From positions 1-64,000 of the forward strand of contig NZ_JACHHX010000011.1 of NCBI RefSeq assembly GCF_014202935.1: a DNA stretch of 64,000 bases, written 5' to 3'. A model generated the notes under the pieces. The model was not told the origin of the DNA, did not search any database, and was given only the letters and a program-made list of their open reading frames with translations. The translations under genes and the position numbers were made by a program. The stretch is from Rehaibacterium terrae. GTDB taxonomy: Bacteria > Pseudomonadota > Gammaproteobacteria > Xanthomonadales > Xanthomonadaceae. Of the stretch, positions 1-8,467 are shown piece by piece; within the stretch, counting starts at the first letter, position 1; the number at the start of each line of letters is the position of its first letter.

Positions 1-79
1 CAAGCAAAGAAAAGTAACCCGGCCGCCGGCAGGCGGACGGAACCCCCGGCCCGAAGGGCCGGCCAGTTAGCGAGATATC

Positions 80-180
80 CACAGACGCACGAAACACCCG
101 GCGCGTAGCGCCGGCAGGTCGCGACGAACTCACAGGCGCACAAACCCCAGCGCGTAGCACCGGAGGATCGCGACGACCCC
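80..180. repeat. Imperfect tandem duplication of a ~50-bp unit
   Basis: Two copies of a ~50-bp unit lie head to tail (80-130 and 131-180). Both begin CACAG.CGCAC, share GCGCGTAGC in the middle and end in TCGCGACGA. The rest of 1-275 is spacer with short GC-rich inverted repeats (for example GGCCCGAAGGGCCGG near 49-63) and I see no gene in it. It may be a decayed dispersed repeat. Confidence 0.5.
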
Positions 181-275
181 ACGAACCCGAGCAACGCCCT
201 CCCCTTGATGTGGAGGGACTGAAAAAGCGGGCGCGGCTGAAGCCGCACCCTGGCAATACGCAAGCCCCAAAACGC

Positions 276-302
276 CGAAGCCCCGCACAGGGCGGGGCTT
301 CG
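276..302 (-). terminator. Rho-independent terminator of the bTHX gene
   Basis: An 11-bp stem (CGAAGCCCCGC / GCGGGGCTTCG, with a short ACAGG-type loop) lies 21 nt beyond the stop codon of the minus-strand bTHX gene. Read on the minus strand it is followed by GCGTTTTG, a short T run. Confidence 0.6.
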
Positions 303-323
303 CAGACCGCAGCGCGGAGCGCG

Positions 324-470
324 TCAGGCCTTCTTCTTGACCGCAGCCTTCTTGGCCACCGGGGCCTTGGTCACGGCGGCGGCCTTCTTGACGGCCTTGT
401 GCGGACGGGCGTTGCCGTAGCTGGAGGCATAACGCTTGCCCTTCGGGGTCTTCCTGTCGCCCTTGCCCAT
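324..470 (-). CDS. 30S ribosomal protein bTHX (48 aa)
   Basis: The 48-residue product begins MGKGDRKTPKGKRYASSYGN, the signature of the bTHX family (MGKGD-kT-rGK followed by SYGN-RP), small basic peptides that sit in the head of the 30S subunit and stabilise it. After residue 25 it becomes an Ala/Lys/Val-rich basic tail (AAAVTKAPVAKKAAVKKKA), which is longer than the ~26-residue Thermus form but of a kind seen in proteobacterial homologues. The start is fixed by AGGAG six bases upstream of the ATG at 470. It is monocistronic, with its own terminator, and is easily missed because of its size. Confidence 0.9.
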   Translation of the reverse strand: MGKGDRKTPKGKRYASSYGNARPHKAVKKAAAVTKAPVAKKAAVKKKA

Positions 471-513
471 GGAATGCTCCTGAAAGTCGAAAAGGTGTGG
501 GAACGGGGGGCGT

Positions 514-543
514 AGCCTACCACCCGCAGGCGGCCGGCCCCAA
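514..543 (-). promoter_or_regulatory. Candidate promoter of the bTHX gene
   Basis: On the minus strand TTGGGG (543-538) and TAGGCT (519-514) are separated by 18 bases and lie about 45 bases upstream of the bTHX start. Both boxes match the sigma-70 consensus only partly. Confidence 0.3.
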
Positions 544-561
544 GCCTGTGGGCGGCGGCCG

Positions 562-984
562 TCAGTCGGGGGAGTCGCCCGACAGCGCCGGGGCGTGGGA
601 CAGCCTGAGGTTGACCACGTGCGCTACCGCCACCAGCAGCGCACCCAGTGTCATCACCAGCGCATGCGGCACGGCTTGGGTGTGCAGCGGTTCGTAGATG
701 GTATCCGCCCACAAGGCCGCCAAGCCGAACAGCAGGATCGGCCAGGCATGGACACGGCGGTGACGGCGATAGCCGAAGGCCAGCGCGGCCAGGCCGAGCA
801 CGGTGGCGAACACGGTGAAGATCGATTCGAAGCTCTCCGACCACAGCACGCCCAGGCTGGCGGTCGGCAGGATGGCCAGCATCACCGGCCCGAGCGCGCA
901 ATGGACGGCGCACAGGAAGGAGCCACTGGCGCCGATGCGGTCGGCGACGGTGGCGGTGATCGATGTCGGGCTCGGAAGCGGCAT
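562..984 (-). CDS. MerC-domain inner-membrane protein, probably Zur-controlled
   Basis: A 140-aa protein with about four hydrophobic helices and the MerC-type metal motif CAVHC (Cys25, Cys29) at the start of TM1. MerC proteins of mercury operons carry metal across the inner membrane; homologues beside Zur or TonB genes are probably zinc-related. I chose ATG 984 (MPLPSPTS) rather than an upstream ATG at 1026, because the longer version would run through the operator region. It is divergent from the znuD-like receptor and shares an 80-bp intergenic region with a Zur-box palindrome. The link to zinc is inferred from the shared operator; the substrate is unknown. Confidence 0.75.
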   Translation of the reverse strand: MPLPSPTSITATVADRIGASGSFLCAVHCALGPVMLAILPTASLGVLWSESFESIFTVFATVLGLAALAFGYRRHRRVHAWPILLFGLAALWADTIYEPLHTQAVPHALVMTLGALLVAVAHVVNLRLSHAPALSGDSPD

Positions 985-1035
985 GACCTTCGGCCGGGTT
1001 GCGTCGATTTCGGAACAGTATAACATTCCCGTTCC

Positions 1036-1048
1036 GTTATTCTATAAC
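1036..1048. promoter_or_regulatory. Zur-box-like palindrome between merC-like and znuD
   Basis: GTTATTCTATAAC is a perfect 5+3+5 inverted repeat with the GTTAT-ATAAC arms typical of proteobacterial Zur operators. A second ATAAC/GTTAT pair (1020-1040) overlaps it. It sits 17 bp upstream of the receptor ATG and 52 bp upstream of the divergent MerC gene, so one operator could repress both. A Zur gene lies 3.4 kb away. Confidence 0.65.
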
Positions 1049-1064
1049 AAAAGCGACGCCCACC

Positions 1065-3155
1065 ATGAACCGCAAGCACCTCCCGCTGCACCCCCTCGCC
1101 GCCGCCCTGGCCCTGACGCTGACCGCCCCCGCCCATGCCGGAATCGCCGCCGATGCCGGCGATCCGCATCGCGAGGCGATCCGTCTGGATGCCCTGATCG
1201 TCACCGCCACCCCGCTGCAGCAGTCGGTCGAGGATCTGGCCCGTCCGGCCGAGGTGCTGGCCGGCGAGGCACTCGATGCCCACAAGAGCAACTCGCTCGG
1301 CGAGACCCTGTCGCGTCTGACCGGCGTGCAGTCCAGCGCCTTCGGCCCCGGTGTCGGCCGGCCGGTGATCCGCGGCCTCGACGGCGCCCGCGTGCAGGTG
1401 CTGGCCAACGGCCTGCCGGCGCTCGACGCCTCCACCGTCAGCGCCGACCACGCCAACAGCATCGAGCCGTTCCTCGCCGACCAGATCGAGGTGCTCAAGG
1501 GCCCGGCCACCCTGCTGTACGGCAGCGGCGCGATCGGCGGCGCGGTGAACGTGGTCGACGGCCGCATCCCGCAGCGCGTGCCCGATACCGACTCCGGCCT
1601 GAGCGGCCGCGCCGAGCTGCGTGGCAACACGGTCAGCGACGAGCGCACCGGCATGCTCCGGCTCGACGGCGGCGGCGGCAACTTCGCCTTCAACGCCAGC
1701 CTGCTCAGCCGCGAGACCGACGACTTCCGGATCCCGGTGCCGGCCGAGGCCGGCCACCATTTCGACGACGGCCATGGCCACGGCGAGCGGCTGGAGAACA
1801 GCGCGATCCGCACCAAGGCGGCCAGCTTCGGCGCGTCGCTGATCGGCGAGCGCGGCTTCATCGGGGCGTCCTACAGCTTCTTCGACACCCTTTACGGCGT
1901 GCCGGGCCACGCCCACGGCCACGACGACGATCACGACGATCACGACGATCACGACCACGACCACGATCACCACGACGAGCACGAGGAAGACGTGCGCATC
2001 GACCTGCGCCAGAAGCGGGTCGATGTGCGCGGCGCGCTCTACCAGCCCTTCGCCGGCCACGAGTCGCTGAGCTTCCGCCTCGCCCGCAACGACTACGAGC
2101 ACGTCGAACTGGAGGACGACGAGATCAGCACCGTGTTCGCCAACAAGGGCACGGAGGGCCGCATCGAGGCGGTGCATGCCGAGCTCGGCGGCTGGCGTGG
2201 CGCCTACGGCCTGCAGTACGGCCGGCGCGACTTCTCGGCCGAAGGCGAGGAAGCCTTCGTGCCGCCTTCGCTCAGCCGCGACCTCGGCCTGTTCCTGCTG
2301 GAGGAGAGGGACTTCGGCGCCTTCAAGCTGGAGCTGGGCGGCCGCCTGGACCGCGTGAAGATCGACGCCGAGGACGAGCCCACCGCCAAGTTCGATACCG
2401 CCAGCTTCTCGCTGGCCGGCAAGTGGCGCGCCGGCGAGGACCTCCACGTCCTGTTCGGCCTCGACCGCGCCGAGCGCGCGCCGACCGCCGAGGAGCTGTA
2501 CTCCGACGGCCCGCACCTCGCCACCCGCAGCTTCGAGATCGGCGACGAGGACCTCGACACCGAAGTCGCCAACCGCATCGAGCTCGGCCTGCACTGGCAC
2601 CACGGCCGTTTCGACGCCAAGGCCTCGGCCTACCACACCCGCTTCAGCGACTTCATCTACCTGGCCGACACCGGCGAGGAGGAAGACCACCTGCCGGTGC
2701 GTCAGTGGACCCAGGCCGATGCCCGCTTCAACGGCATCGAAGCGGAGGCGACGGTCCGGCTGGCCGAGAACGCGCAGGGCACCTGGGATCTGCGTCTGTT
2801 CGGCGATGCGGTGCGCGGCCGTCTGCGCGACGGCGGCGGCGACCTGCCGCGCATCCCGGCCGCACGTCTGGGCGCGGACCTGCGCTGGGAACTGGGCGGC
2901 TGGCGCGCCAGCCTCGGCGCGGTGCGCCACGCCAGGCAGGACCGCGTCGCCGACTTCGAGGACGCCAGCGCCGGCTACACCCTGGTCGACGCCCACCTGG
3001 CCTACCACTGGGACGTGGGCAACGTCGGCTGGGAGGTGTTCCTGGACGGCACCAACCTGACCGACCGCGAGGCCCGGCCGCACACCTCGCTGCTGAAGGA
3101 CCTGGCGCCGCTGCCGGGCCGCGCCATCGCCTTCGGCATCCGCGCGCTGTTCTGA
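1065..3155 (+). CDS. znuD: TonB-dependent zinc receptor, ZnuD type
   Basis: Outer-membrane receptor of 696 aa: signal peptide ending AHA (about residue 25), TonB-box-like DALIVTATPL, plug domain with VIRGLDGARVQVL and LKGPATLLYGSGAIGG motifs, then a 22-strand barrel ending in aromatic/Phe (ALF). A long extracellular loop at about residues 280-309 is almost entirely His/Asp (GHAHGH then repeated DDH/DH), and a shorter His cluster lies near 229-242; such loops bind zinc in ZnuD. The start ATG at 1065 follows the Zur-type palindrome and gives a clean signal peptide. Expected role: energised zinc import across the outer membrane in low zinc, derepressed through Zur. A convergent terminator follows it. 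Confidence 0.9.
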   Translation: MNRKHLPLHPLAAALALTLTAPAHAGIAADAGDPHREAIRLDALIVTATPLQQSVEDLARPAEVLAGEALDAHKSNSLGETLSRLTGVQSSAFGPGVGRPVIRGLDGARVQVLANGLPALDASTVSADHANSIEPFLADQIEVLKGPATLLYGSGAIGGAVNVVDGRIPQRVPDTDSGLSGRAELRGNTVSDERTGMLRLDGGGGNFAFNASLLSRETDDFRIPVPAEAGHHFDDGHGHGERLENSAIRTKAASFGASLIGERGFIGASYSFFDTLYGVPGHAHGHDDDHDDHDDHDHDHDHHDEHEEDVRIDLRQKRVDVRGALYQPFAGHESLSFRLARNDYEHVELEDDEISTVFANKGTEGRIEAVHAELGGWRGAYGLQYGRRDFSAEGEEAFVPPSLSRDLGLFLLEERDFGAFKLELGGRLDRVKIDAEDEPTAKFDTASFSLAGKWRAGEDLHVLFGLDRAERAPTAEELYSDGPHLATRSFEIGDEDLDTEVANRIELGLHWHHGRFDAKASAYHTRFSDFIYLADTGEEEDHLPVRQWTQADARFNGIEAEATVRLAENAQGTWDLRLFGDAVRGRLRDGGGDLPRIPAARLGADLRWELGGWRASLGAVRHARQDRVADFEDASAGYTLVDAHLAYHWDVGNVGWEVFLDGTNLTDREARPHTSLLKDLAPLPGRAIAFGIRALF

Positions 3156-3174
3156 CCGCATCCGCCGGCGCAGG

Positions 3175-3207
3175 AACGAAGAAGGGGCCACCGGCCCCTT
3201 CTTCGTT
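3175..3207. terminator. Bidirectional terminator between znuD and the M14 gene
   Basis: A perfect 15-bp stem (AACGAAGAAGGGGCC / GGCCCCTTCTTCGTT) with a 3-base loop, placed between two convergent genes and flanked by short T/A runs on either side. Confidence 0.75.
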
Positions 3208-3238
3208 TCCGTGTCCATCTCCGCGCCCAGCGCGAGGA

Positions 3239-4522
3239 CTACTCGAAATCGTCCTCGGGGTCGCGCGTGCGCTCGCCGGCGGCCTCGGGGGCGCCGTGCT
3301 CGCCGTCCTCCTCGACCGGCGGCTCGGCGTGGCCGGCGGCGGCCTCCTCGACCGCCTTCTCTTCGCTGGTCTCCTCGCCGAGATGGTAGACGGCGAAGCC
3401 GGGCAGCACCTGCTGGTTCTGCGCCATGCCGAGCACGCGGCCGAAAATCGGCGAGACGATATCGCGCTCGGTGTTGCCGAGCGGGTCGATCACCCGGCCC
3501 AGCCGCTGGCCGCGGCGCACGCGCTGGCCGAGCTCAACGTCGCTGATCAGCAGGCCGCCATGGTCGGCGCGGATCCAGCGCGACTCGTAGAAGATAGGTT
3601 GCGGCTCCTGCTCGATCGACTCGGACTCGACCAGGCCCATCTTGTGCATCAGCCGGGCGATCGCGGCCACCGCGGTCTCGATCTCCTCCGGTTGCAGGCG
3701 CGCCGGCGCGCCGACCTCGAAGGTCACCGCCGGAATGCCCACCGCGGTGGCGGCGACACGCAGCATGCCCGGGTTGCCCTTGCTGTGCAGCACCACGGTG
3801 GCGCCGAAACCGCGGGTGAACTCCAGCACCTCGGGAATGCGCAGGTCGGCGCGCACCTGCGGCAGGTTGCTGCGGTCGAAGCTGCCGGTATGGAAATCGA
3901 CCAGCGCGTCGCAATGACGGACGACGTTCTCGAAGAAGCTGTGGGCGATGCGCGAAGCGACCGAGCCATAGCGCGTACCGGGGAAGAAACGGTTCAGGTC
4001 GCGCCGGTCCGGCAGATAGCGCGAGCCGCGCTGGTAGCCGAACAGGTTGACCACCGGCACGCCGATCACCGTGCCGCTCACCTGCTCCGGGGCCAGCGTG
4101 TTCATCACCCGTCGCACGATCTCCACGCCGTTGATCTCGTCGCCGTGGACGCCGGCGGTCAGGCACAGGGTCGGGCCGGCCTGGGCGCCGTGCACGACGA
4201 TCACCGGCGCGGCCATGTCGTTGCCGGCATAGCCCTGGCTGCCGTTCCAGGTCAGCACCATGCGGGTGCCTGGCAGCACGTGGCGGTCGAGGATGTGCAG
4301 CGGCGTGACCAGCGGCGGCGGCACATGAGCCGGCTCGCCACTCTCGCCCGCCGCCTCGTCCCCGGCCAGCGCCTGCCGCGCGGGCGGTGGCACGGGCGCC
4401 TCGACCGGAAAGTCCTGCGCGGCGGCGGGCGCCGCGAGCGCGGCCAGCGCGGCCGCCAGCGCGCCGGCCAGTGCGGCCGGACGGAAAATGCGGTGTCCGT
4501 TCACTAGGAAGCTTCGCTGCAT
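3239..4522 (-). CDS. Secreted AstE/AspA-type zinc-dependent amidohydrolase
   Basis: Belongs to the succinylglutamate desuccinylase/aspartoacylase family (M14-like zinc enzymes). Visible are a signal peptide (hydrophobic Ala/Leu stretch ending PAAAQ), the zinc ligands GVHGDE and DFHTG, DLNRFFPG, and a C-terminal beta domain with GLLISDVELGQRV. The last 50 residues are acidic and low-complexity (EE, ED, AE), unlike AstE. The first start, ATG 4522, overlaps the end of zur by 19 nt; a GTG at 4504 directly on the zur stop (TAGTG) would also give a good signal peptide. Co-transcription with zur suggests a role in zinc status or a Zur-regulated enzyme; the true substrate is unknown. Confidence 0.8.
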   Translation of the reverse strand: MQRSFLVNGHRIFRPAALAGALAAALAALAAPAAAQDFPVEAPVPPPARQALAGDEAAGESGEPAHVPPPLVTPLHILDRHVLPGTRMVLTWNGSQGYAGNDMAAPVIVVHGAQAGPTLCLTAGVHGDEINGVEIVRRVMNTLAPEQVSGTVIGVPVVNLFGYQRGSRYLPDRRDLNRFFPGTRYGSVASRIAHSFFENVVRHCDALVDFHTGSFDRSNLPQVRADLRIPEVLEFTRGFGATVVLHSKGNPGMLRVAATAVGIPAVTFEVGAPARLQPEEIETAVAAIARLMHKMGLVESESIEQEPQPIFYESRWIRADHGGLLISDVELGQRVRRGQRLGRVIDPLGNTERDIVSPIFGRVLGMAQNQQVLPGFAVYHLGEETSEEKAVEEAAAGHAEPPVEEDGEHGAPEAAGERTRDPEDDFE

Positions 4523-4995
4523 TCGGCGCAGAGGCCGTGTACTTCGAGGGTCTGCGCCTGCGGCTGGAAGCCGAGCGCGCGGGCGCTGGCCTCCAGCATG
4601 TCGGCGACGCGGCTGTCCTCCAGCTCGACCGCGGCATGGCAGCGGTCGCAGATCAGGAACGGCACCGAGTGCTGCTCGGTGGCCGGGTGATGGCAGCCGA
4701 CGAAGGCGTTGATCGACTCGAGCTTGTGGATGAAGCCGTTCTCGAGCAGGAAATCGAGCGCTCGGTACACCGTCGGCGGCGCGACGCTGCCGTGCACCGA
4801 CCGCATCCGGTCCAGCAGGTCGTAGGCCTTGGCGGGCCGGCCGGCCTCGGCCACCAGCCGCAGCACCTCGGCGCGCAGCGGCGTCAGCCGCAGGCCGCGC
4901 TCCAGACAGACGCGCTCGACCTCGCGGATGAAGCCCTCGGCATCATCGACGTGATGCGCCGGGTCGGTGCAGGCATGGCGGTGCGCATGGCTCAT
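4504..4995 (-). CDS. zur: Zinc uptake regulator Zur (Fur family)
   Basis: A 163-aa Fur-family repressor. The N-terminal winged helix contains LRLTPLRAEVLRLV and the recognition segment APPTVYRALDFLLENG. The pattern FIHKLESINAFVGCHHP is characteristic of Zur rather than Fur. Two CxxC pairs (ICDRCH and LCAEC) form the structural zinc site, and a His-rich N-terminus (SHAHRH) may add metal binding. It represses zinc-uptake genes when zinc is sufficient, here presumably through the 1036-1048 palindrome. It lies 31 nt downstream of gltX in the same direction and overlaps the following hydrolase gene, so the latter is probably translated with it. Confidence 0.93.
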   Translation of the reverse strand: MSHAHRHACTDPAHHVDDAEGFIREVERVCLERGLRLTPLRAEVLRLVAEAGRPAKAYDLLDRMRSVHGSVAPPTVYRALDFLLENGFIHKLESINAFVGCHHPATEQHSVPFLICDRCHAAVELEDSRVADMLEASARALGFQPQAQTLEVHGLCAECSEAS

Positions 4996-5026
4996 GACCG
5001 CATCCTACCGCGCCACGGGCGCCGAT

Positions 5027-6439
5027 TCAGCCCTCGGCGCGCCGGCCGATCAGCGCCAGCGCGGCATCGATCCGGCGCAGCGCCTCGTCGCGGCCGGCCA
5101 GATACACGGTGTGATCGATCGAGGGCGACACCTGGGTGCCGGTGATCGCCACGCGCAGCGGCTGGGCGATCTTGCCAAGCCCGATGCCCAGCGCCTGCGC
5201 GGTTTCGCCGAGTGCGGCGTTGACCGCTTCCGGAGTCCAGGCCTTCAGCGCGGCCAGACGCTCGCGCACGTCGGCCAGCGGCGCCTGCGCGGCGGCGCCC
5301 AGGTGCCTGGCCACGGCCGCATCGTCGTACTCGCGCAGCGGGCGGTACCAGACGCTGGCGCGCTCGGCCATCTCCTTGAGCGTCTTGACGCGGTCGGCCA
5401 GCGCCACCAGCACGTCGGCCGGCGCCGGGCCGCTGGCCAGGTCCAGCCCGGCCCGCCTGAGGTGGTACTCCAGCTCCGGCAGTACCATCGCCGGATCACC
5501 GTGCTTGAAATAGTGCTGGTTGAGCCAGCACAGCTTGTCCGGATCGAAGCGCGAGGCCTTCTGGTTGACATCCTCGATCCGGAACAGGGCGACCATCTCC
5601 TCGCGCGAGAAGATCTCCTGGTCGCCATGCGACCAGCCCAGCCGCACCAGGTAGTTGAGCAGCGCGTGCGGCAGGAAGCCGTCCTCGCGGTACTGCATCA
5701 CGCTGACCGCGCCATGACGCTTGCTGAGCTTGGTGCCGTCGGCGCCGAGGATCATCGGCAAGTGGGCGAATGCCGGCACCGGCGCGCCCAGTGCTTCGTA
5801 GATGTTGATCTGGCGCGGGGTGTTGTTGACGTGGTCGTCGCCGCGGATCACGTCGGTGATCTTCATGTCGATGTCGTCGACCACCACCGCGAAGTTGTAG
5901 GTGGGGAAGCCGTCCGAGCGGATCAGCACCAGGTCGTCGAGCTCCTGGTTGCTCCACTCGATCCGGCCCTTGACCTTGTCGTGGAACACCACGCTGCCCG
6001 AGAGCGGGTTCTTGAAGCGGATCACCTTGTTGGGATCGTTGCGCTCGGGCAGGTTCAGGTCGCGGGCACGGCCGTCGTAACGCGGCTTGAGGCCTTTGGC
6101 CATCGCCTCGGCACGCATCGCCTCGATCTCTTCCTTGCTCTCGTAGGCGTAGTAGGCCTTGCCGGCCCTGACCAGATCCTCGGCGACCTGGCGGTAGCGG
6201 TCGAAGCGCAGGGTCTGGTAGTACGGCCCCTCGTCATGCGCCAGCCCGAGCCAGGCCATGCCATCGAGGATGGCCTGCACGGCGGCCTCGGTGGAGCGTT
6301 CGCGATCGGTGTCCTCGATCCGCAGCACGAACTGGCCACCGCGACGGCGCGCCTCCAGCCAGCAGTACAGCGCGGTGCGGGCGCCGCCGATGTGCAGGTA
6401 GCCGGTGGGACTGGGAGCGAAACGGGTACGGCAGGTCAT
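5027..6439 (-). CDS. gltX: Glutamyl-tRNA synthetase
   Basis: Class Ic aminoacyl-tRNA synthetase that charges tRNA-Glu in the cytoplasm. The 470-aa length is normal. The Rossmann signature [11 protein letters not shown] is at residues 9-19 and the KMSKS-equivalent KLSKRHG at about 235-241. DTDRERS, typical of bacterial GltX, follows the first motif. The C-terminal helical anticodon-binding region is complete. The ATG at 6439 places the HIGH motif at the expected distance. It is first in a same-strand run gltX-zur-hydrolase, with 31 nt before zur. Confidence 0.97.
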   Translation of the reverse strand: MTCRTRFAPSPTGYLHIGGARTALYCWLEARRRGGQFVLRIEDTDRERSTEAAVQAILDGMAWLGLAHDEGPYYQTLRFDRYRQVAEDLVRAGKAYYAYESKEEIEAMRAEAMAKGLKPRYDGRARDLNLPERNDPNKVIRFKNPLSGSVVFHDKVKGRIEWSNQELDDLVLIRSDGFPTYNFAVVVDDIDMKITDVIRGDDHVNNTPRQINIYEALGAPVPAFAHLPMILGADGTKLSKRHGAVSVMQYREDGFLPHALLNYLVRLGWSHGDQEIFSREEMVALFRIEDVNQKASRFDPDKLCWLNQHYFKHGDPAMVLPELEYHLRRAGLDLASGPAPADVLVALADRVKTLKEMAERASVWYRPLREYDDAAVARHLGAAAQAPLADVRERLAALKAWTPEAVNAALGETAQALGIGLGKIAQPLRVAITGTQVSPSIDHTVYLAGRDEALRRIDAALALIGRRAEG

Positions 6440-6547
6440 CGGGCCGGAGTTCGTGAGGTCAAAGAGTGCGGATTCTAGCGGACCGCCGGCAGTCCCGGGG
6501 TGCCCGCGCAGGCAGGCCGGTCGTCGAAGCGCGCCGGCGACCGGCGC

Positions 6548-6967
6548 TCAGTCGCGGACGATGACCGTGATGCGCTCGGAGATCACCGGCGGATCGTGCG
6601 GGATATGGGCGTGGTCGCCCAGCAGGAGCTGCAGCGTGTGCCGCCCGGGCGGCAGGCGGATCGTGGCTTCGGTCTGGCCCTGGCCGAAATGCAGGTGCCG
6701 GGCATCGTTGGGAATCGGCCGGTCCAGTGGTGGCAAATCGGTATCGATCAGCAGGTGATGATGGCCGGTATGTGCGGCCACCACGCCGGCCGGCGCCACC
6801 CCCATGCCGGACAGGCCGAAACGGACGGTGAACTCGCTGTCGACGCTGTCGCCGTCCTGTGGGCTGATGAAGTACAGCCGCGCCTCGGCGGGCGCGGAGC
6901 TGCGCGGCAGTCCGGCGGCGGCCACGGACAAGGCGGCGAAGAACAGGCAGGCGGTGAGCAGACGCAT
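6548..6967 (-). CDS. Secreted DUF4399 protein
   Basis: A 139-aa exported protein: signal peptide MRLLTACLFFAALSVAAAG, then an Ig-like beta domain. The family signature is visible in FISPQDGDSV, HTGHHHLLID, HLHFGQGQTEATI and LLGDHAHIPHDPP. The many conserved histidines suggest a metal site, but function in DUF4399 proteins is not established. Start ATG 6967 is preceded by GGGAG, and a longer upstream frame lacks a signal sequence. It diverges from the cyclophilin at 7077 across about 110 bp. Confidence 0.75.
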   Translation of the reverse strand: MRLLTACLFFAALSVAAAGLPRSSAPAEARLYFISPQDGDSVDSEFTVRFGLSGMGVAPAGVVAAHTGHHHLLIDTDLPPLDRPIPNDARHLHFGQGQTEATIRLPPGRHTLQLLLGDHAHIPHDPPVISERITVIVRD

Positions 6968-7076
6968 GGCGGGGTCTCCCGGAAATGAACGGCCGCGACC
7001 GCGCTCCGGAGGGCAGGAACGGGCCGGCGGCCTGCTAATATGCCAGCCTCGCAAGCTTCTCCGCATGGAGTCCCGG

Positions 7077-7697
7077 ATGCTCGAGCGTCTGCTGGTTCTC
7101 GCCGCCCTGCTGCTGCCCCTGCCCCTGTCCGCCCAGACCGCCCCCGCCGCGGCCGAAGCCACGCCCGCGCCCGGGCCACGCGTGCTGCTGACCACCACGC
7201 TCGGCGAGATCACGATCGAGCTGTACCCGGACAGGGCCCCGCGCACGGTCGAGAACTTCCTGCAATACGCCCGCGAGGGCCACTACAACGGCACCATCTT
7301 CCACCGGGTGATCGACAACCTGCTGATCCAGGGCGGCGCCTTCACGCCGGACCTGCGCCAGAAGCCGACGCGCGCGCCGATTCCCAACGAGGCCAACAAC
7401 GGTCTGAGCAACCTGCGCGGCACCGTCGCCGCCGCGCGCATGCCCAGCGACCCGCATTCGGCGACCTCGCAGTTCTTCATCAACGTGGTCGACAACCCGC
7501 GTCTGGACTTCAGCAGCGAGACCAGCGCCTACACCTGGGGCTATGCAGTGTTCGGTCGTGTGGTGCAGGGCATGGAGGTGGTCGATCGCATCCGCGCGGT
7601 CGAGACCGGCCCGCAGGAACCGTTCCCGCGCGACGTGCCGAAGACACCGGTGGTCATCGAGCGGGTCACCATCCTGGCGCCTGCCGGCGGCGAGTGA
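7077..7697 (+). CDS. ppiA: Periplasmic peptidyl-prolyl cis-trans isomerase (cyclophilin)
   Basis: Cyclophilin fold with an N-terminal signal peptide ([19 protein letters not shown]), so a periplasmic PPIase that speeds proline isomerisation during folding of exported proteins. Motifs: [13 protein letters not shown] (catalytic Arg), [10 protein letters not shown], and [16 protein letters not shown] chose ATG 7077 rather than 7065 because GGAG at 7067-7070 is spaced six bases from it. The stop codon overlaps the GTG of lpxH, so the two are translationally coupled. Product about 206 aa. Confidence 0.88.
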   Translation: MLERLLVLAALLLPLPLSAQTAPAAAEATPAPGPRVLLTTTLGEITIELYPDRAPRTVENFLQYAREGHYNGTIFHRVIDNLLIQGGAFTPDLRQKPTRAPIPNEANNGLSNLRGTVAAARMPSDPHSATSQFFINVVDNPRLDFSSETSAYTWGYAVFGRVVQGMEVVDRIRAVETGPQEPFPRDVPKTPVVIERVTILAPAGGE

Positions 7698-8434
7698 ACC
7701 AGCCGCTCCGCACCGTGGCCACCCTGTTCGTTTCCGACCTGCACCTGGACGACGCGCGTCCGGAAGCGACCGCCCTGTTCCTCCGCTTCCTGCGCGAGGA
7801 GGCGATGCACGCCGATGCGCTGTACATCCTCGGCGACCTGTTCGAAGCCTGGGTCGGCGACGACGACCCGTCCGCGGTCGCCGCCGCCGTCGCCGGCGGC
7901 CTGCGCGCCGTCAGCGACCACGGGGTGCCGGTCTATTTCATCCGCGGCAACCGCGACTTCCTGCTCGGGCCGGGCTATGCCCGCCGCTGCGGCATGCGGC
8001 TGCTGCCCGATCCCTGCGTGACGATGCTGTACGGCCGCCCGGCGCTGCTGATGCACGGCGACCTGCTGTGCAGCGACGACCAGGCCTACCAGGCCTTCCG
8101 CCGCCAGGTGCGCGACCCGGCCTGGCAGCGCGACTTCCTCCGTCAGCCGTTGCCGCAACGGCAGGCCTTCGCCGCCCAGGCCCGTGCCGCCAGCAAGGCC
8201 CACATGCAGGGCGTGCGCGAGGAGATCACCGATGTCACGCCGGCCACGGTGGAGGCCACCCTCGCCCGCTTCGGCGTCGGCCTGCTGATCCACGGCCACA
8301 CCCACCGCCCGGCGGTGCACTCGCTGGTCGCCGCCGGCCATCCGCGCAAACGCATCGTGCTCGGCGACTGGTACCGGCAGGGCTCGGTGTTGCGGGTCGA
8401 TACCGACGGCTTCGAGCTGGCCGCGCTGGGTTGA
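7694..8434 (+). CDS. lpxH: UDP-2,3-diacylglucosamine diphosphatase
   Basis: Calcineurin-type metallophosphoesterase of 246 aa that cleaves UDP-2,3-diacylglucosamine to lipid X and UMP in lipid A synthesis, at the inner face of the inner membrane. Motifs in order: [37 protein letters not shown] and [10 protein letters not shown], which together supply the di-manganese site. The start is a GTG whose last two bases are the TG of the preceding TGA. The ppiA-lpxH pairing is common in gammaproteobacteria. Confidence 0.95.
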   Translation: MNQPLRTVATLFVSDLHLDDARPEATALFLRFLREEAMHADALYILGDLFEAWVGDDDPSAVAAAVAGGLRAVSDHGVPVYFIRGNRDFLLGPGYARRCGMRLLPDPCVTMLYGRPALLMHGDLLCSDDQAYQAFRRQVRDPAWQRDFLRQPLPQRQAFAAQARAASKAHMQGVREEITDVTPATVEATLARFGVGLLIHGHTHRPAVHSLVAAGHPRKRIVLGDWYRQGSVLRVDTDGFELAALG

Positions 8435-8467
8435 TCGGCGCGCTTCCGGAGCTTGGCTTGGCTTGTC

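Noticed and set aside
1905-1988. CACGAC/GATCAC tract as an intergenic tandem repeat or CRISPR-like array
   Set aside because: It is inside the ZnuD frame and codes for the His/Asp loop; there are no spacers.
803-4507. A 1,234-codon open frame on the plus strand through the zinc region
   Set aside because: It is Arg/Pro-rich, without domain signatures, and runs across the real ZnuD frame and antisense to the hydrolase. Long spurious frames are normal at this base composition.
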